A stretch of DNA of 64,000 nucleotides from Sphingomonas guangdongensis (GTDB taxonomy: Bacteria; Pseudomonadota; Alphaproteobacteria; Sphingomonadales; Sphingomonadaceae), in NCBI RefSeq assembly GCF_900199185.1, contig NZ_OBMI01000002.1, positions 434,001 to 498,000 of the forward strand. Reading direction: 5' to 3'. Numbering within the stretch: position 1 is the stretch's first letter; each line of letters opens with the position of its first letter. Below, piece after piece: positions 25,751-34,910 of the stretch. Under the pieces are notes generated by a model, which searched no databases, was not told where the DNA came from, and saw only the letters and a program-made list of their open reading frames with translations. Made by a program: the position numbers and the translations under genes.

Positions 25751-26572
25751 TCAGCGCGGGGTCGGGAGCGCGGCGGCGAGCGAGGCGGTGGCACTGCCGC
25801 GGCGCGCGGGCTGCGGCTGATCGGGGTGCGGCGACCAGCCGGTCACGAAGACGATCTCGAACCGCTCAGGCACGCGTCCGTCCGCGTCCGCACGGGCCGC
25901 GAACGCATCGGCGAGCCGCGCAAGCGTGCCTCGCGTCATCGGCGATCGCCCGACCAGCAGGTTGCTCGCCGCCATGCCGCGCAGGTCGCGGACGAGCCCG
26001 AACAGGTCGCCGTAGCGGACGTCCAGCCGCTCGCCATCGGCAACCGGCAGCGCGAAGCCGGTGCGCATCAGCAGGTCGCCTGCCGACCGCACGTCGATCT
26101 GCGGATGCAGCCGCGCCGCGCCGGGGTCGGCGTCGCGCAGCGCCGCGCGGAGCGTCGCCAGGCTGCCCGCGCCCAGGAAGGCGCCGAGGAACAGGCCGTC
26201 AGGGCGGAGCGCACGGCGGATCAGCACTAGCGCGCCGGGCAGGTCGTTGACGCTGTCGAGCACGCCCGCCGATACCACCAGGTCGAAGCTGGCGTCGGCG
26301 AAGGCGGGCCGGTCCTCGTCGGTCTGAACGGCGCCCGCGGCGAAGACTGCGCCCGCGTCCGCGCGCGTGATCGTCGCACCCGGCAGGGTGAAGGCGCGGT
26401 CGGCGGCACCGAGATCGAGCACGTCGCGGAACTCACGCTTCACGCCGGCGAGCCGCTCGGCGATGCCGTCGAGCATGACCGCGCGGACGAAGTCGTGCGC
26501 GGCCCAGTCGCGGGCCGCGCGGTCGCGGCGCAGGCGGCGTGCAGCACGATCGAAGATTTCGGGAACGCTCAC
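25751..26572 (-). CDS. Class I SAM-dependent methyltransferase
   Basis: A 273-residue protein resembling BioC/NDUFAF5-type methyltransferases. The SAM-binding strand is DVLDLGAADRAF, followed by the acidic loop after strand 2 and FDLVVSAGVLDSVNDLPGAL. The methyl acceptor is unknown; NDUFAF5-like proteins hydroxylate complex I and BioC methylates malonyl-ACP. A GTG at 26572 is preferred because an ATG at 26626 would overlap the divergent comF start. Confidence 0.85.
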   Translation of the reverse strand: MSVPEIFDRAARRLRRDRAARDWAAHDFVRAVMLDGIAERLAGVKREFRDVLDLGAADRAFTLPGATITRADAGAVFAAGAVQTDEDRPAFADASFDLVVSAGVLDSVNDLPGALVLIRRALRPDGLFLGAFLGAGSLATLRAALRDADPGAARLHPQIDVRSAGDLLMRTGFALPVADGERLDVRYGDLFGLVRDLRGMAASNLLVGRSPMTRGTLARLADAFAARADADGRVPERFEIVFVTGWSPHPDQPQPARRGSATASLAAALPTPR

Positions 26573-26624
26573 GGGCGCGCTTGTGCCGGGCGGGGCGGCG
26601 GCGGACAAGGGGCGTGTGCCGGCC

Positions 26625-27338
26625 ATGCTCCACCGCCTCGTCGCCCTTGCGCTTCCGCCGCGCTGCCCGGGCTGCGGCGCGGTGACTGAGGCCGATCATC
26701 GCTTCTGCGCTACGTGCTGGATGTCGCTCGCCTTTATCGGGCCGCCGTGGTGCGCCGGATGCGCGCTCCCCTTCGACCACCATCGCGGCGCGGAGGTGCT
26801 GTGCGGCGCCTGCCTGGCCGAGCCGCCGCCGCACGCCGGCGCGCGCGCCGCGGTTGCCTACGGCCCCGTCGCGCGAACGGTCGCGTTGCGGCTGAAATAT
26901 GCGGGACGCACTGCCTTTGCCGAGACGGCGGCGCGGCTGATGCAACGCCTGCTGCCGGACGACGCGGCGCTGCTGGTCCCGATCCCGCTCCATCGCTGGC
27001 GGCTGTGGACGCGCGGGTACAACCAGGCCGCGCTGATCGCCGACGCGCTCGCGCGGGGCGGCGGACCGCCGGTTGCGCGCTCGCTGCTTCTCAGGAGCCG
27101 CGCGACGCCGGTGCTCCGGGGGCTCGATCCGCGCGAGCGGCAGCGGGCGGTCGCCGGTGCCTTCGCGTTGGCAGCCGACGCGCGGCGCGCGCTCGCCGGC
27201 CGCCACGTCGTGCTGGTCGACGACGTGTATACGACCGGGGCGACCGCAACGGCGTGCGCGCGGCTGCTGACCCGCGCTGGCGCGGGGAAGGTGACCGTGC
27301 TGTGCTGGGCACGGGTGATCGGTACCGACGCCGATTGA
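26625..27338 (+). CDS. comF: ComF family protein (phosphoribosyltransferase-like)
   Basis: A 237-residue ComF-type protein. The N-terminal double zinc ribbon has CPGCGAV, CATCW, CAGCALPF and CGAC, and the C-terminal phosphoribosyltransferase fold has the PRPP loop VVLVDDVYTTGAT. ComF proteins help import single-stranded DNA during transformation in several bacteria; here the competence link is inferred. It forms a short divergent promoter region with the methyltransferase gene. Confidence 0.92.
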   Translation: MLHRLVALALPPRCPGCGAVTEADHRFCATCWMSLAFIGPPWCAGCALPFDHHRGAEVLCGACLAEPPPHAGARAAVAYGPVARTVALRLKYAGRTAFAETAARLMQRLLPDDAALLVPIPLHRWRLWTRGYNQAALIADALARGGGPPVARSLLLRSRATPVLRGLDPRERQRAVAGAFALAADARRALAGRHVVLVDDVYTTGATATACARLLTRAGAGKVTVLCWARVIGTDAD

Positions 27339-27369
27339 CATGGCCGGTGCCAGACCTCACCTCCCGCTC

Positions 27370-27627
27370 ATGGCAAAGGTCGAGATCTACACCAAGGCGT
27401 TCTGCCCTTATTGCACCCGCGCGCTGCGCCTGCTCGAGCAGAAGGGCGTCGCCTACGACGAATATGACGTCACCATGGGCGGGCCCAAGAAGGCGGAGAT
27501 GGTGGAGCGCTCGGGCGGGCGCATGACCATGCCGCAGGTGTTCATCGACGACCGCCACATCGGCGGCTGCGACGACCTGATGGCGCTCGACCGCCGCGGA
27601 GGGCTCGACCCGCTGCTCGCGGCATGA
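27370..27627 (+). CDS. grxC: Glutaredoxin 3
   Basis: An 85-residue thiol oxidoreductase with active site CPYC (FCPYCTRALRLL), the cis-Pro motif TMPQVFI and the glutathione-binding GGCDDL. The ATG at 27370 aligns with the family start. It overlaps the downstream nitrilase-type gene by 4 nt. Confidence 0.95.
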   Translation: MAKVEIYTKAFCPYCTRALRLLEQKGVAYDEYDVTMGGPKKAEMVERSGGRMTMPQVFIDDRHIGGCDDLMALDRRGGLDPLLAA

Positions 27628-28448
27628 GGGCGGCGCTGCTGCAGATGACGAGCGGGGTCGACCCGCTCGCGAACGCGCGCACCCTGACGGACGCCGTCCG
27701 CGCGGCAAAGGACGGCGGCGCGGCGATGCTGTTCACCCCGGAGATGTCGGGGCTGATCGACCGCGACCGGACACGCGCGGCGCCGCACATCGTCGCGGAG
27801 GACGACGATCCCGTGCTCGCTGCGGTGCGGGAGGCGGCGGCCGCGGCCGGGGTGTGGGTGCACCTCGGCAGCCTGGCGGTACGCGTCGGCGACGGACGCG
27901 CGGCCAACCGCGGCTTCGTCATCGACGGGGACGGCAGGGTCCGGGCGCGCTACGACAAGCTGCACCTGTTCGACGTCGACCTGCCCGGCGGCGAGCAGTG
28001 GCGCGAATCGGCCGGCTACGTGCCCGGTGACGCCACGGTCGTGGTGGCCACGCCGGTCGGGCCGCTGGGCTTGTCGATCTGCTACGACCTGCGCTTCCCC
28101 GACCTGTACCGGGCGCTGACCGATGCCGGGGCGACGGTACTCGCCGTGCCCGCCGCCTTCACCGTCCCGACCGGCCGCGCGCACTGGGAGGTGCTGCTGC
28201 GCGCCCGCGCGATCGAGGCCGGCGCCTTCGTGATCGCGGCCGCGCAGGCAGGCGCCCACGCGGACGGCCGGACAACCTACGGCCACAGCCTGGCCATCGA
28301 TCCCTGGGGTGAGGTGCTGCTCGATCTGGGGGAGGCCGCCGGGCTCGGCTTCGTCGATCTCCAGCAGACGCGGCTCGACGACGTGCGGGCCCGCATTCCC
28401 GTTCTCAGCCATCGTCGCGCGATCCCGGCGGTCGAGGTGGTCGGGTGA
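27624..28448 (+). CDS. Nitrilase-superfamily amidohydrolase (Nit2-like)
   Basis: A 274-residue carbon-nitrogen hydrolase with the complete triad: Glu in FTPEMSG, Lys in KLHLFDVDLPGGE and Cys in SICYDLRFPDLYRAL. Close relatives hydrolyse omega-amides or deaminated glutathione. The coupling to grxC by an ATGA overlap supports a glutathione-linked repair role, which is an inference. Confidence 0.9.
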   Translation: MRAALLQMTSGVDPLANARTLTDAVRAAKDGGAAMLFTPEMSGLIDRDRTRAAPHIVAEDDDPVLAAVREAAAAAGVWVHLGSLAVRVGDGRAANRGFVIDGDGRVRARYDKLHLFDVDLPGGEQWRESAGYVPGDATVVVATPVGPLGLSICYDLRFPDLYRALTDAGATVLAVPAAFTVPTGRAHWEVLLRARAIEAGAFVIAAAQAGAHADGRTTYGHSLAIDPWGEVLLDLGEAAGLGFVDLQQTRLDDVRARIPVLSHRRAIPAVEVVG

Positions 28449-28876
28449 TCGTCTTCGACCTGCGATGCGCCGCCGCCCATGTCTTCGAGGTGTGGTTCGG
28501 CTCGAGTGGCGCCTATGAGGAGCAGCGGAGCGCCGGGCTGATCTGCTGCCCGGTCTGCGGCGACACCGACGTGAGCAAGGCGGTCATGGCCCCGAGCGTC
28601 GCGGCCAAGGGCAACCAGGCGTCGGCCGTGCCCGATCCGGCGGCGATGAAGGTCGCTTTCGCGGCGCTCCAGCAGGCGCAGGCGGAGGCGCTGAAATCGT
28701 CGGAATGGGTCGGGATGCAGTTCGCCGACAAGGCGCGCGCGATGCACAGCGGCACGGCGCCGAGCGTACCGATCCACGGCCAGGCGACGCGAGCGGAAGC
28801 GGAGGCGCTGATCGAGGAGGGCGTGCCGGTCGCGCCGCTGCTGGTGCCCGTCGTTCCGCCCGACGCCCGCAATTGA
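28445..28876 (+). CDS. DUF1178 family protein
   Basis: A 143-residue protein with the DUF1178 start MIVFDLRCAAAHVFEVWF and a Cys cluster (CCPVCGD) that resembles a zinc ribbon. The middle is helical and the C-terminus is acidic. The GTG start overlaps the nitrilase stop. It forms part of the comF-grxC-nit-DUF1178 run commonly seen in alphaproteobacteria. Its function is unknown. Confidence 0.9.
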   Translation: MIVFDLRCAAAHVFEVWFGSSGAYEEQRSAGLICCPVCGDTDVSKAVMAPSVAAKGNQASAVPDPAAMKVAFAALQQAQAEALKSSEWVGMQFADKARAMHSGTAPSVPIHGQATRAEAEALIEEGVPVAPLLVPVVPPDARN

Positions 28877-28912
28877 CCCTGCGACCGCCGCGGCCTAGGG
28901 GCGCGCAGGCGT

Positions 28913-28989
28913 GCCCCCGTAGCTCAGCAGGATAGAGCGACGGTTTCCTAAACCGCAGGCCGGAGGTTCGAATCCTCTCGGGGGCACCA
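28913..28989 (+). tRNA. tRNA-Arg (anticodon CCT)
   Basis: A 77-nt cloverleaf. The acceptor GCCCCCG pairs with CGGGGGC, the D arm is TAGCTCAGCAGGATAGAGC, the anticodon loop is TTCCTAA with anticodon CCT, and the T arm contains GGTTCGAATCC. The discriminator is A and CCA is encoded. It reads the rare AGG codon. Confidence 0.97.
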
Positions 28990-28997
28990 ACGAGAAA

Positions 28998-29033
28998 GGG
29001 CGCCGGCGCAACCCGCGCCGACGCCCCTTTTCT
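28998..29033. terminator. Bidirectional terminator after tRNA-Arg and SapC
   Basis: A stem of GGGCGCCGGCGC (28998-29009) pairs with GCGCCGACGCCC (29015-29026) with one mismatch. It is followed by CTTTTCT on the plus strand and TTTCTC on the minus strand. It sits between the tRNA and the convergent sapC stop. Confidence 0.85.
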
Positions 29034-29047
29034 AAAGCGGTCTTCCC

Positions 29048-29839
29048 TTACGCGTTCGCCGCCTCGATCGGCGCGGGCTGCTGCGGCGCCTGCCCGTTCG
29101 CCATCTGCTTGGCGAACACGTCGCGCATCAGGCTGAGCGAGAAGAGGTGTGCGTAGATGAGCGGGAGCATGCCCGACTGCGCCATCTTGCGAAGCTGGTC
29201 GCCGCGCAGGTCTGCGAGCTTCTTCTCGTCGACCATCTGGAAGCCGCGGTACACGAACGGCTGCGCCGCGTTGTCCGGCTGGATCGAGACCTCGCCGTCG
29301 ATCAGCAGGTCGTACTCCTTCAGCTCCTTGACGAAGGCCGCGGTCTTCTGGCCGGCCTGCTCGAACTGCTCGGCGAACTGCAGGATCGACTTGGTCAGCT
29401 CGGACGGCTGGCCGTTCTCGAACAAGCGCTCGCCGTCCTCGAACGCGCCGATCGTGTCGGATGACGGATCGAAGCAGAGCGACAGCTCCTCCGACTCCGG
29501 GCGCAGCTTGGCGAGGAGGTAGGGGTAGCGGCGGACATAGGCCGGAACGTAGGTGTCCAAATCGAGCAGCTTGCCGTCGGCGTCCATGAAGACGTTGACG
29601 CCCTCGTTCAGGCCCATCAGCGCGAGCGGCACGGGATCGTCGCCGACCGCGAACACGATCGGCATGCGCCGCGCGACGAGCGGGAACTCCTCGACGGTCA
29701 GCGGCACGGCATGCTGGTTCGCGAGGAACGGTGCCTTGTCCGCCGGGCGGATCCGATAGTCGGCGTGCTGGTCGCTCGAGAGCGGCTGCAGGTCGTTGTA
29801 GAAGAGCGGAAGCGCAGGAGCGCCGGGAGCGGTGGCCAT
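29048..29839 (-). CDS. SapC family protein
   Basis: A 263-residue SapC-family protein (about PLFYNDLQPLSSDQHADYRI, then FPLVARRMPIVFAVGDD and VYRGFQMVDEKKL). SapC was named for S-layer export in Campylobacter, but these proteins are widespread in sphingomonads and their true role is unclear. The ATG at 29839 follows a GGAGAC ribosome site. It is divergent from the T1SS block and its RTX substrate, which supports a surface-layer link. Confidence 0.88.
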   Translation of the reverse strand: MATAPGAPALPLFYNDLQPLSSDQHADYRIRPADKAPFLANQHAVPLTVEEFPLVARRMPIVFAVGDDPVPLALMGLNEGVNVFMDADGKLLDLDTYVPAYVRRYPYLLAKLRPESEELSLCFDPSSDTIGAFEDGERLFENGQPSELTKSILQFAEQFEQAGQKTAAFVKELKEYDLLIDGEVSIQPDNAAQPFVYRGFQMVDEKKLADLRGDQLRKMAQSGMLPLIYAHLFSLSLMRDVFAKQMANGQAPQQPAPIEAANA

Positions 29840-30196
29840 CGAAGGTCTCCGGATGAAGTGGGAACGGGCTTGGCGGAGGCGCGAGCGTACGCGCGCACCC
29901 GGCAATGGCGGGCGTCCTTAGTTGCCGGCGGCGATGCTGGCAAGCCACTGGCGTTGCAGGCGCAAGTCGCGGAGGCTGCGGGCGTCGGCGCACTTTACAC
30001 CCCCTTGAGGCTCGATTACAGGCGACGGCGCCGTGTTGGGGAGGGGGCCTGCCCCGACGAGCGGCATGGGACGCGGGGATGGGCAAGGTCGCTCCGGACG
30101 CCGACAGGGCGACGGTGGAGCTGCCGGCCCGAACCGTGGCAAGGGCTTTGCAGGAGCGGCGCTGTCTTGATCTCGCGGTATCGCCGCCTGGGGCGC
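29840..30196. other. Intergenic region between SapC and the T1SS operon
   Basis: This 357-bp divergent gap holds the promoters of sapC (minus) and of the T1SS operon (plus). I see no convincing -35/-10 pair, no terminator and no credible small gene. The open frames that cross it have no start signals or homology. Confidence 0.5.
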
Positions 30197-31813
30197 ATGA
30201 CGGGTTGGTGCGTGCTGCTGACCAGCGTCGGCGGCCCAACGCTGGCACAAACGGCGCCGTCGCAGCCGCCGGGTTCGCTGGTCGTCGATCCGCAGCAGGG
30301 CGCGACGCCGCGCCCGATCCAGCCGGCGCCTGCGCCGCTGCCAAGTACGCCTGCCACGACGCTGCCGAGCACGGCGACGCCGCCGCTCGCATCGCCCCGC
30401 GTGAGCGGGCCGGCGATCCCGCTCCAGCCGCTGCGCGGTGACCTGCCGCAGGGCGTCGAGCGCCAGCCGCTGCCGGGCGGCGTGGCAGGCGGGCTGCCCG
30501 CACCGAGCGCCAATCCGCTGCTGATCGATCCCAAGGCCGATCCGATCCTCCAACTGGCGATCGCCTCGGGCGACCCTGACACCTTCCGCAACGCGATCCG
30601 TGCCGTGGTCGCGCGGAACCCGGCGGCGGCGGAGGCGGACGCGCGGCTGGACGAGGCCCGCGGCGTCCGCAACGAGGCGCGCGCGACGCAGTATCCGGTG
30701 GTGGACCTGTCGATGTCCTACTTCCGCGTACTCGACCGTGCCTTTTCCAACGATCCGCAGAACGTGCTGGAGCGCTCGCGGCCGCGGCGGCGGACCGATG
30801 CGCTGGCCCGTGCGCAACTGCCGCTGATCGACTTCGGCACCGCCCGCAACCGGATCGGTGCAGGCAATCGCCGGATCGAGGCCTCTGTCGCGCAGATCGA
30901 CGACACGGCCAGCCAGATCGCGCTGCGCGGGATCGCGACCTGGTATCAGCTGTTCGGCTACCGCGCGCTCGTCCGGCTGAGCGAAGCGTTCGTGGAGGGC
31001 CAGACCGCGCTGCGCGGCGCGATCGAGCAGCGCGTGACCCAAGGCTATGCCGCGCCCGGCGACGTGGCGCAGGTCGAGAGCTACATCGCCGCGGCCGAGG
31101 CGCAGCTTGCCAACTACCGCCGTCAGCTGGCGAGCGCCGAGGCGCAGTACACCGCGCTGACCGGCGCTCCGGCTCCGGCCGGTTTCGGCCGCGCGCCCGC
31201 GGCGGCCGAGGCGAAGGTGACCGTCGACCGCGCGCAGCTGGACGCGGAGACGATCCCGGCGGTGCGCGCCGCCAAGTCGCTGGCGGAGGCGGCACGCTAT
31301 GACGCGCGCGTCGCCAAGTCGAACGCCCTGCCCGGCGTGACGGTCGGGGTCGATGCCGGACGCTATGGCGTGATCGAAACCGACAAGGACTTCGACATTC
31401 GCGGGTCGGTGACGCTTAGCCAGCGCCTGGGTGGCGGCTCGGTCCAGCGCATCGACCAGGCCCGGGCGCGCGCGCGCGGGGCCGAGGCGACCTATGAGCG
31501 GATCCGCCAGGATGCCGTGCGCGATGCCGCGGTCGCGTGGAGCGACGTGGAGGCGCTGGAGGCGAGCGAGGCGGCGATCCGCGACAACTATCTCGCCACC
31601 CGCCAGTCGCGCGACGTGCTGGCCGAACGCTTCCGCGTCGCGCGCGGCTCGCTGTTCGACCTGCTGGGGGCGGAGGCCAACTACTTCAACGTCGCCGCGC
31701 GCTACGTCGAAACGGTGACCGAACTGGATATCGCCCGCTATTCGCTGCTGGCGCGGCGTGGCAAACTGCTCGATGCGTTCGGCATCGCGCCGGCCCGATT
31801 GGATCAGCAATGA
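30197..31813 (+). CDS. TolC-family outer membrane factor of T1SS 1
   Basis: A 538-residue outer-membrane efflux protein. A signal peptide (residues 1-18) is followed by a ~90-residue Pro/Thr/Ser-rich linker, unusual in TolC proteins, and then by the periplasmic helical barrel with two repeats of coiled coil and beta strands (AIRAVVARNPAAAEADARLDEARG; PVVDLSMSYFRVLDRAF). It would form the exit duct for the ABC transporter encoded next. The downstream start overlaps the stop by 4 nt. Confidence 0.88.
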   Translation: MTGWCVLLTSVGGPTLAQTAPSQPPGSLVVDPQQGATPRPIQPAPAPLPSTPATTLPSTATPPLASPRVSGPAIPLQPLRGDLPQGVERQPLPGGVAGGLPAPSANPLLIDPKADPILQLAIASGDPDTFRNAIRAVVARNPAAAEADARLDEARGVRNEARATQYPVVDLSMSYFRVLDRAFSNDPQNVLERSRPRRRTDALARAQLPLIDFGTARNRIGAGNRRIEASVAQIDDTASQIALRGIATWYQLFGYRALVRLSEAFVEGQTALRGAIEQRVTQGYAAPGDVAQVESYIAAAEAQLANYRRQLASAEAQYTALTGAPAPAGFGRAPAAAEAKVTVDRAQLDAETIPAVRAAKSLAEAARYDARVAKSNALPGVTVGVDAGRYGVIETDKDFDIRGSVTLSQRLGGGSVQRIDQARARARGAEATYERIRQDAVRDAAVAWSDVEALEASEAAIRDNYLATRQSRDVLAERFRVARGSLFDLLGAEANYFNVAARYVETVTELDIARYSLLARRGKLLDAFGIAPARLDQQ

Positions 31814-33564
31814 GCAACTTCCCGGCCCAGAGCGGCGCCGACCACGAACTGGCCCCGATCCGGCAGCCGCGCTTCGCGACCTGGCTGGCGCAGCCGATGC
31901 TACGCAATCGCTCGGTCTATCTGAAGGTCGCGCTGGCGGCGGCGATGATCAACCTGTTCGGGCTGGTCGTGTCGCTGTTCACCATGACGGTGTACGACCG
32001 CGTGATCCCGAACATGGCGCTGTCGTCGCTGACGGCACTGTCGATCGGGATCGCGATCGTCCTGATCTTCGACTTCGCGCTGCGCGTGCTGCGCGCCTAT
32101 TTCGTCGACATCGCCGGGGCCGATATCGATCGGGAGATCGGCGGCAACGTGTTCGACCGGCTGATGCGGATCCGGCTGGACATGAAGCGGGGGTCGACCG
32201 GCGCGCTCGCCGGCATGATGCGCGAGCTCGAAACGCTGCGCGACTTCTTCGCCTCCGCCTCCATGACCGCGCTGGTCGACGTGCCGTTCATCCTGGTCAC
32301 GCTGGTCTTCATCGCGGTGATCGGCGGCTGGCTGGTGATGGTGCCGCTGCTGGTCGTGCCGCTGATCATCGGCGCAGGCTACCTTACCCAGCCCGCGCTC
32401 GACCGCCTGTCCGCCCGCTCGATGAACGAGGGGCTGCTCAAGCAGTCGGTCCTGGTCGAATCGATCGGCAGCCTGGAGATGGTGAAGTCGAGCGGGGCGG
32501 GCGCGCTGCTGCGACGGCGCTGGCTGCGCGCGATCGACGACCACGCCGACAGCTCGCTGCGCGCGCGATTGGTGTCGACGATCGCGGTCACCGTCGCGTC
32601 GTCGGGCAATTCGATCGCCTATGTCGGCGTCGTGATCGTCGGCGTGTTCATGATCGCCGACCAGACGCTCACGACCGGCGGGCTGATCGCGTGCTCCATC
32701 CTGTCGGGCCGCGCGGTGCAGCCGCTTGCCACCATCGCGCAGCTGCTGTCACGACTGTCGGCGACGCGCACCGCCTACAACCAGATCAACGGGCTGATGG
32801 CTATGCCGCCGGAAGGGCCGCTGTCGGGTGCGCTCAGCCCGGCCAAGCTGAACGGCGCGATCGAGTTTCGGAATGTCGAGTTCAAGTATCCGGGCGCGGC
32901 AGAGAAGTCGCTGAACGGGATCAGCTTCGCCGTGAAGCCGGGCGAGAAGGTCGCGCTGCTCGGCCGTGTCGGATCGGGCAAGTCGACGATCCTGCGCCTG
33001 CTGCTCGGGCTGTACCAGCCGGAGGAGGGCGTGGTCCTGATCGACGGAACGGACGTCCGCCAGTTCGATCCGGTGGCGCTGCGCAGCCAGATCGGCGTCG
33101 CGATCCAGGATCCGGTGCTGCTGTCGGGCTCGGTGCGCGAGAACATCCTGCTCGACCGCGCGGGTCAGGGCGACGAGGAGATGCTGCGCTGTTCGGAGCT
33201 GTCGGGCAGCCACCAGTTCATGGGGCAGATCACCAACGGCTACGACCTGCGCCTCGCGGACCGCGGCGAGGGGCTGTCGGGCGGGCAGCGCCAGTCAATC
33301 ACCATCGCGCGCGCACTGGTCGGCAAGCCGCCGATCATGCTGTTCGACGAGCCAACGAGCTCGATGGACGCGCAGACCGAGAATGCGCTGATCGAGCGGC
33401 TGCAGGTCGAGCTGGCCGGGCGGACCATGCTGCTGGTGTCGCACCGCAACGCGCTGCTGCGGCTGGTCGACCGGATCATCATCGTGGAGGCCGGCCGGAT
33501 CGCGCACGACGGGCCGCGCGACCAGGTGCTCGCGGCCCTCCAGCGCCCCCGCGCTGCGGCCTGA
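31810..33564 (+). CDS. Type I secretion system permease/ATPase 1
   Basis: A 584-residue ABC transporter of the PrtD/HlyB class without an N-terminal C39-like domain. The transmembrane part (about residues 38-310) leads into an ATPase with Walker A GRVGSGKST (~383), signature LSGGQRQ (~489), Walker B IMLFDEPTSSMD and H-loop LLVSHRN. It should export RTX-type proteins with uncleaved C-terminal signals. The gene order OMF-ABC-MFP continues with the membrane-fusion protein 20 bp downstream. Confidence 0.93.
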   Translation: MSNFPAQSGADHELAPIRQPRFATWLAQPMLRNRSVYLKVALAAAMINLFGLVVSLFTMTVYDRVIPNMALSSLTALSIGIAIVLIFDFALRVLRAYFVDIAGADIDREIGGNVFDRLMRIRLDMKRGSTGALAGMMRELETLRDFFASASMTALVDVPFILVTLVFIAVIGGWLVMVPLLVVPLIIGAGYLTQPALDRLSARSMNEGLLKQSVLVESIGSLEMVKSSGAGALLRRRWLRAIDDHADSSLRARLVSTIAVTVASSGNSIAYVGVVIVGVFMIADQTLTTGGLIACSILSGRAVQPLATIAQLLSRLSATRTAYNQINGLMAMPPEGPLSGALSPAKLNGAIEFRNVEFKYPGAAEKSLNGISFAVKPGEKVALLGRVGSGKSTILRLLLGLYQPEEGVVLIDGTDVRQFDPVALRSQIGVAIQDPVLLSGSVRENILLDRAGQGDEEMLRCSELSGSHQFMGQITNGYDLRLADRGEGLSGGQRQSITIARALVGKPPIMLFDEPTSSMDAQTENALIERLQVELAGRTMLLVSHRNALLRLVDRIIIVEAGRIAHDGPRDQVLAALQRPRAAA

Positions 33565-33584
33565 TCCTGCAAGAGTAAGCTGAC

Positions 33585-34910
33585 ATGAGCACCAACCTGA
33601 TTGCCGCGCCCGAGCACCACCTGGAGGACATGGCGACGCGCATCAAGCCGCGCACCGCGTCCAACCTGCTGCTGTGGGGGATCGGCGCCTTCTTCGTCAT
33701 CGCGGTGCTGTGGGCGACGCTGACGCAGATCGATCGCACGGTGCACGCGGCCGGCCGGATCGTGCCCGGATCGCGACTCCAGGTCATCTCCAACCTGGAG
33801 GGCGGGATCGTTAGCCAGATCCTGGTCAAGGCGGGCGATCAGGTCCGCAAGGGCCAAACGCTGGTGGTGCTCGACAAGACCACGGCGGGTGCCGAGCTCG
33901 GCGCCGGGCAGACCCAGGCGAATTCGCTCTCCGCCAAGATCGCGCGGCTGGAGGCCGAGGTGCAGGGTCGCGAGCCGCGGTTTCCGGCGGCCAACGGCGA
34001 CGCGTCGCTCGCCGAGCAGGTCGCGATCGAGCGCGCGCTCCACCTCTCGCGGATCAGCGACCTCACCAGCGCCAGCAACGCCGCACAGGCGCGCATCAAC
34101 CAGTCGCAGCGCGCGGTCGCCGAGGCGCGCGCCACGCTGGAGGCGCGGCTGTCGGCGAAGCAGGCGTACCAGCAGCAGGTCACCATGATCCGCCCGCTGG
34201 TCGAGCGCGGGATTGAGCCGCGGCTCAGCCTGGTACAGCTGGAGAACAACCTGTCGATCGCGACGGCCGAAGTCTCGTCCGCATCGGCGGCGATCGCCCG
34301 CGCGCAGGCCGGCGTGGCGGAGGCGACAGCGGCGCTCAGCCAGCTGCGCCAGGACTGGCGCGCGCAGGCCGCAACGGAGCTCGCGACCGCGCAGGCCGAA
34401 TATGCCGCACGTCGGACCGCGCTGCCTGCCCTCGCGGACCGTGCGCGGCGCACCACCGTGGTCGCGCCGATGGACGGACGCATCAACCGCGTCGCCGTGT
34501 CGACGGTGGGCGGCGTCATCGGCGCTGGCCAGCCGATCGTCGAGCTGGTGCCGAGCGCCGACACGCTGCAGGTGGAGGCGATGGTCAACCCGAAGGATAT
34601 CGCCAACGTCCGCATCGGCCAGCCGGCCAAGCTCAACATCTCCGCTTACGAGAGCGCGGTGTACGGCAGCATGGCGGGATCGGTGACGGTGATCTCGCCG
34701 GATGCGACCGTGGACGAACGCACGGGCGAGAGCCACTATCTGGTTCGCATTGCGGCCAATGCGCAGTCGCTGAAGGACCCGAACGGGCGGCCGCTGCCGA
34801 TCGGCCCGGGAATGGTGGTCGACGTCAATCTGCTCGGCGAGAAGCGCTCGGTGATGAGCTACCTGTTCACGCCGATCACCCGACTGTCCGAGAGGGCGCT
34901 GCGCGAGTGA
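33585..34910 (+). CDS. HlyD-family periplasmic adaptor of T1SS 1
   Basis: A 441-residue membrane-fusion protein. One N-terminal membrane helix (about 25-45) precedes a lipoyl-like motif (GGIVSQILVKAGDQVRKGQ), a long helical hairpin of about 200 residues, and the beta-barrel (VVAPMDGRINRVAVSTVGG; GMVVDVNLLGEKRSVMSYL). It bridges the ABC protein and the outer-membrane factor. The start of the next gene overlaps by 4 nt. Confidence 0.93.
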   Translation: MSTNLIAAPEHHLEDMATRIKPRTASNLLLWGIGAFFVIAVLWATLTQIDRTVHAAGRIVPGSRLQVISNLEGGIVSQILVKAGDQVRKGQTLVVLDKTTAGAELGAGQTQANSLSAKIARLEAEVQGREPRFPAANGDASLAEQVAIERALHLSRISDLTSASNAAQARINQSQRAVAEARATLEARLSAKQAYQQQVTMIRPLVERGIEPRLSLVQLENNLSIATAEVSSASAAIARAQAGVAEATAALSQLRQDWRAQAATELATAQAEYAARRTALPALADRARRTTVVAPMDGRINRVAVSTVGGVIGAGQPIVELVPSADTLQVEAMVNPKDIANVRIGQPAKLNISAYESAVYGSMAGSVTVISPDATVDERTGESHYLVRIAANAQSLKDPNGRPLPIGPGMVVDVNLLGEKRSVMSYLFTPITRLSERALRE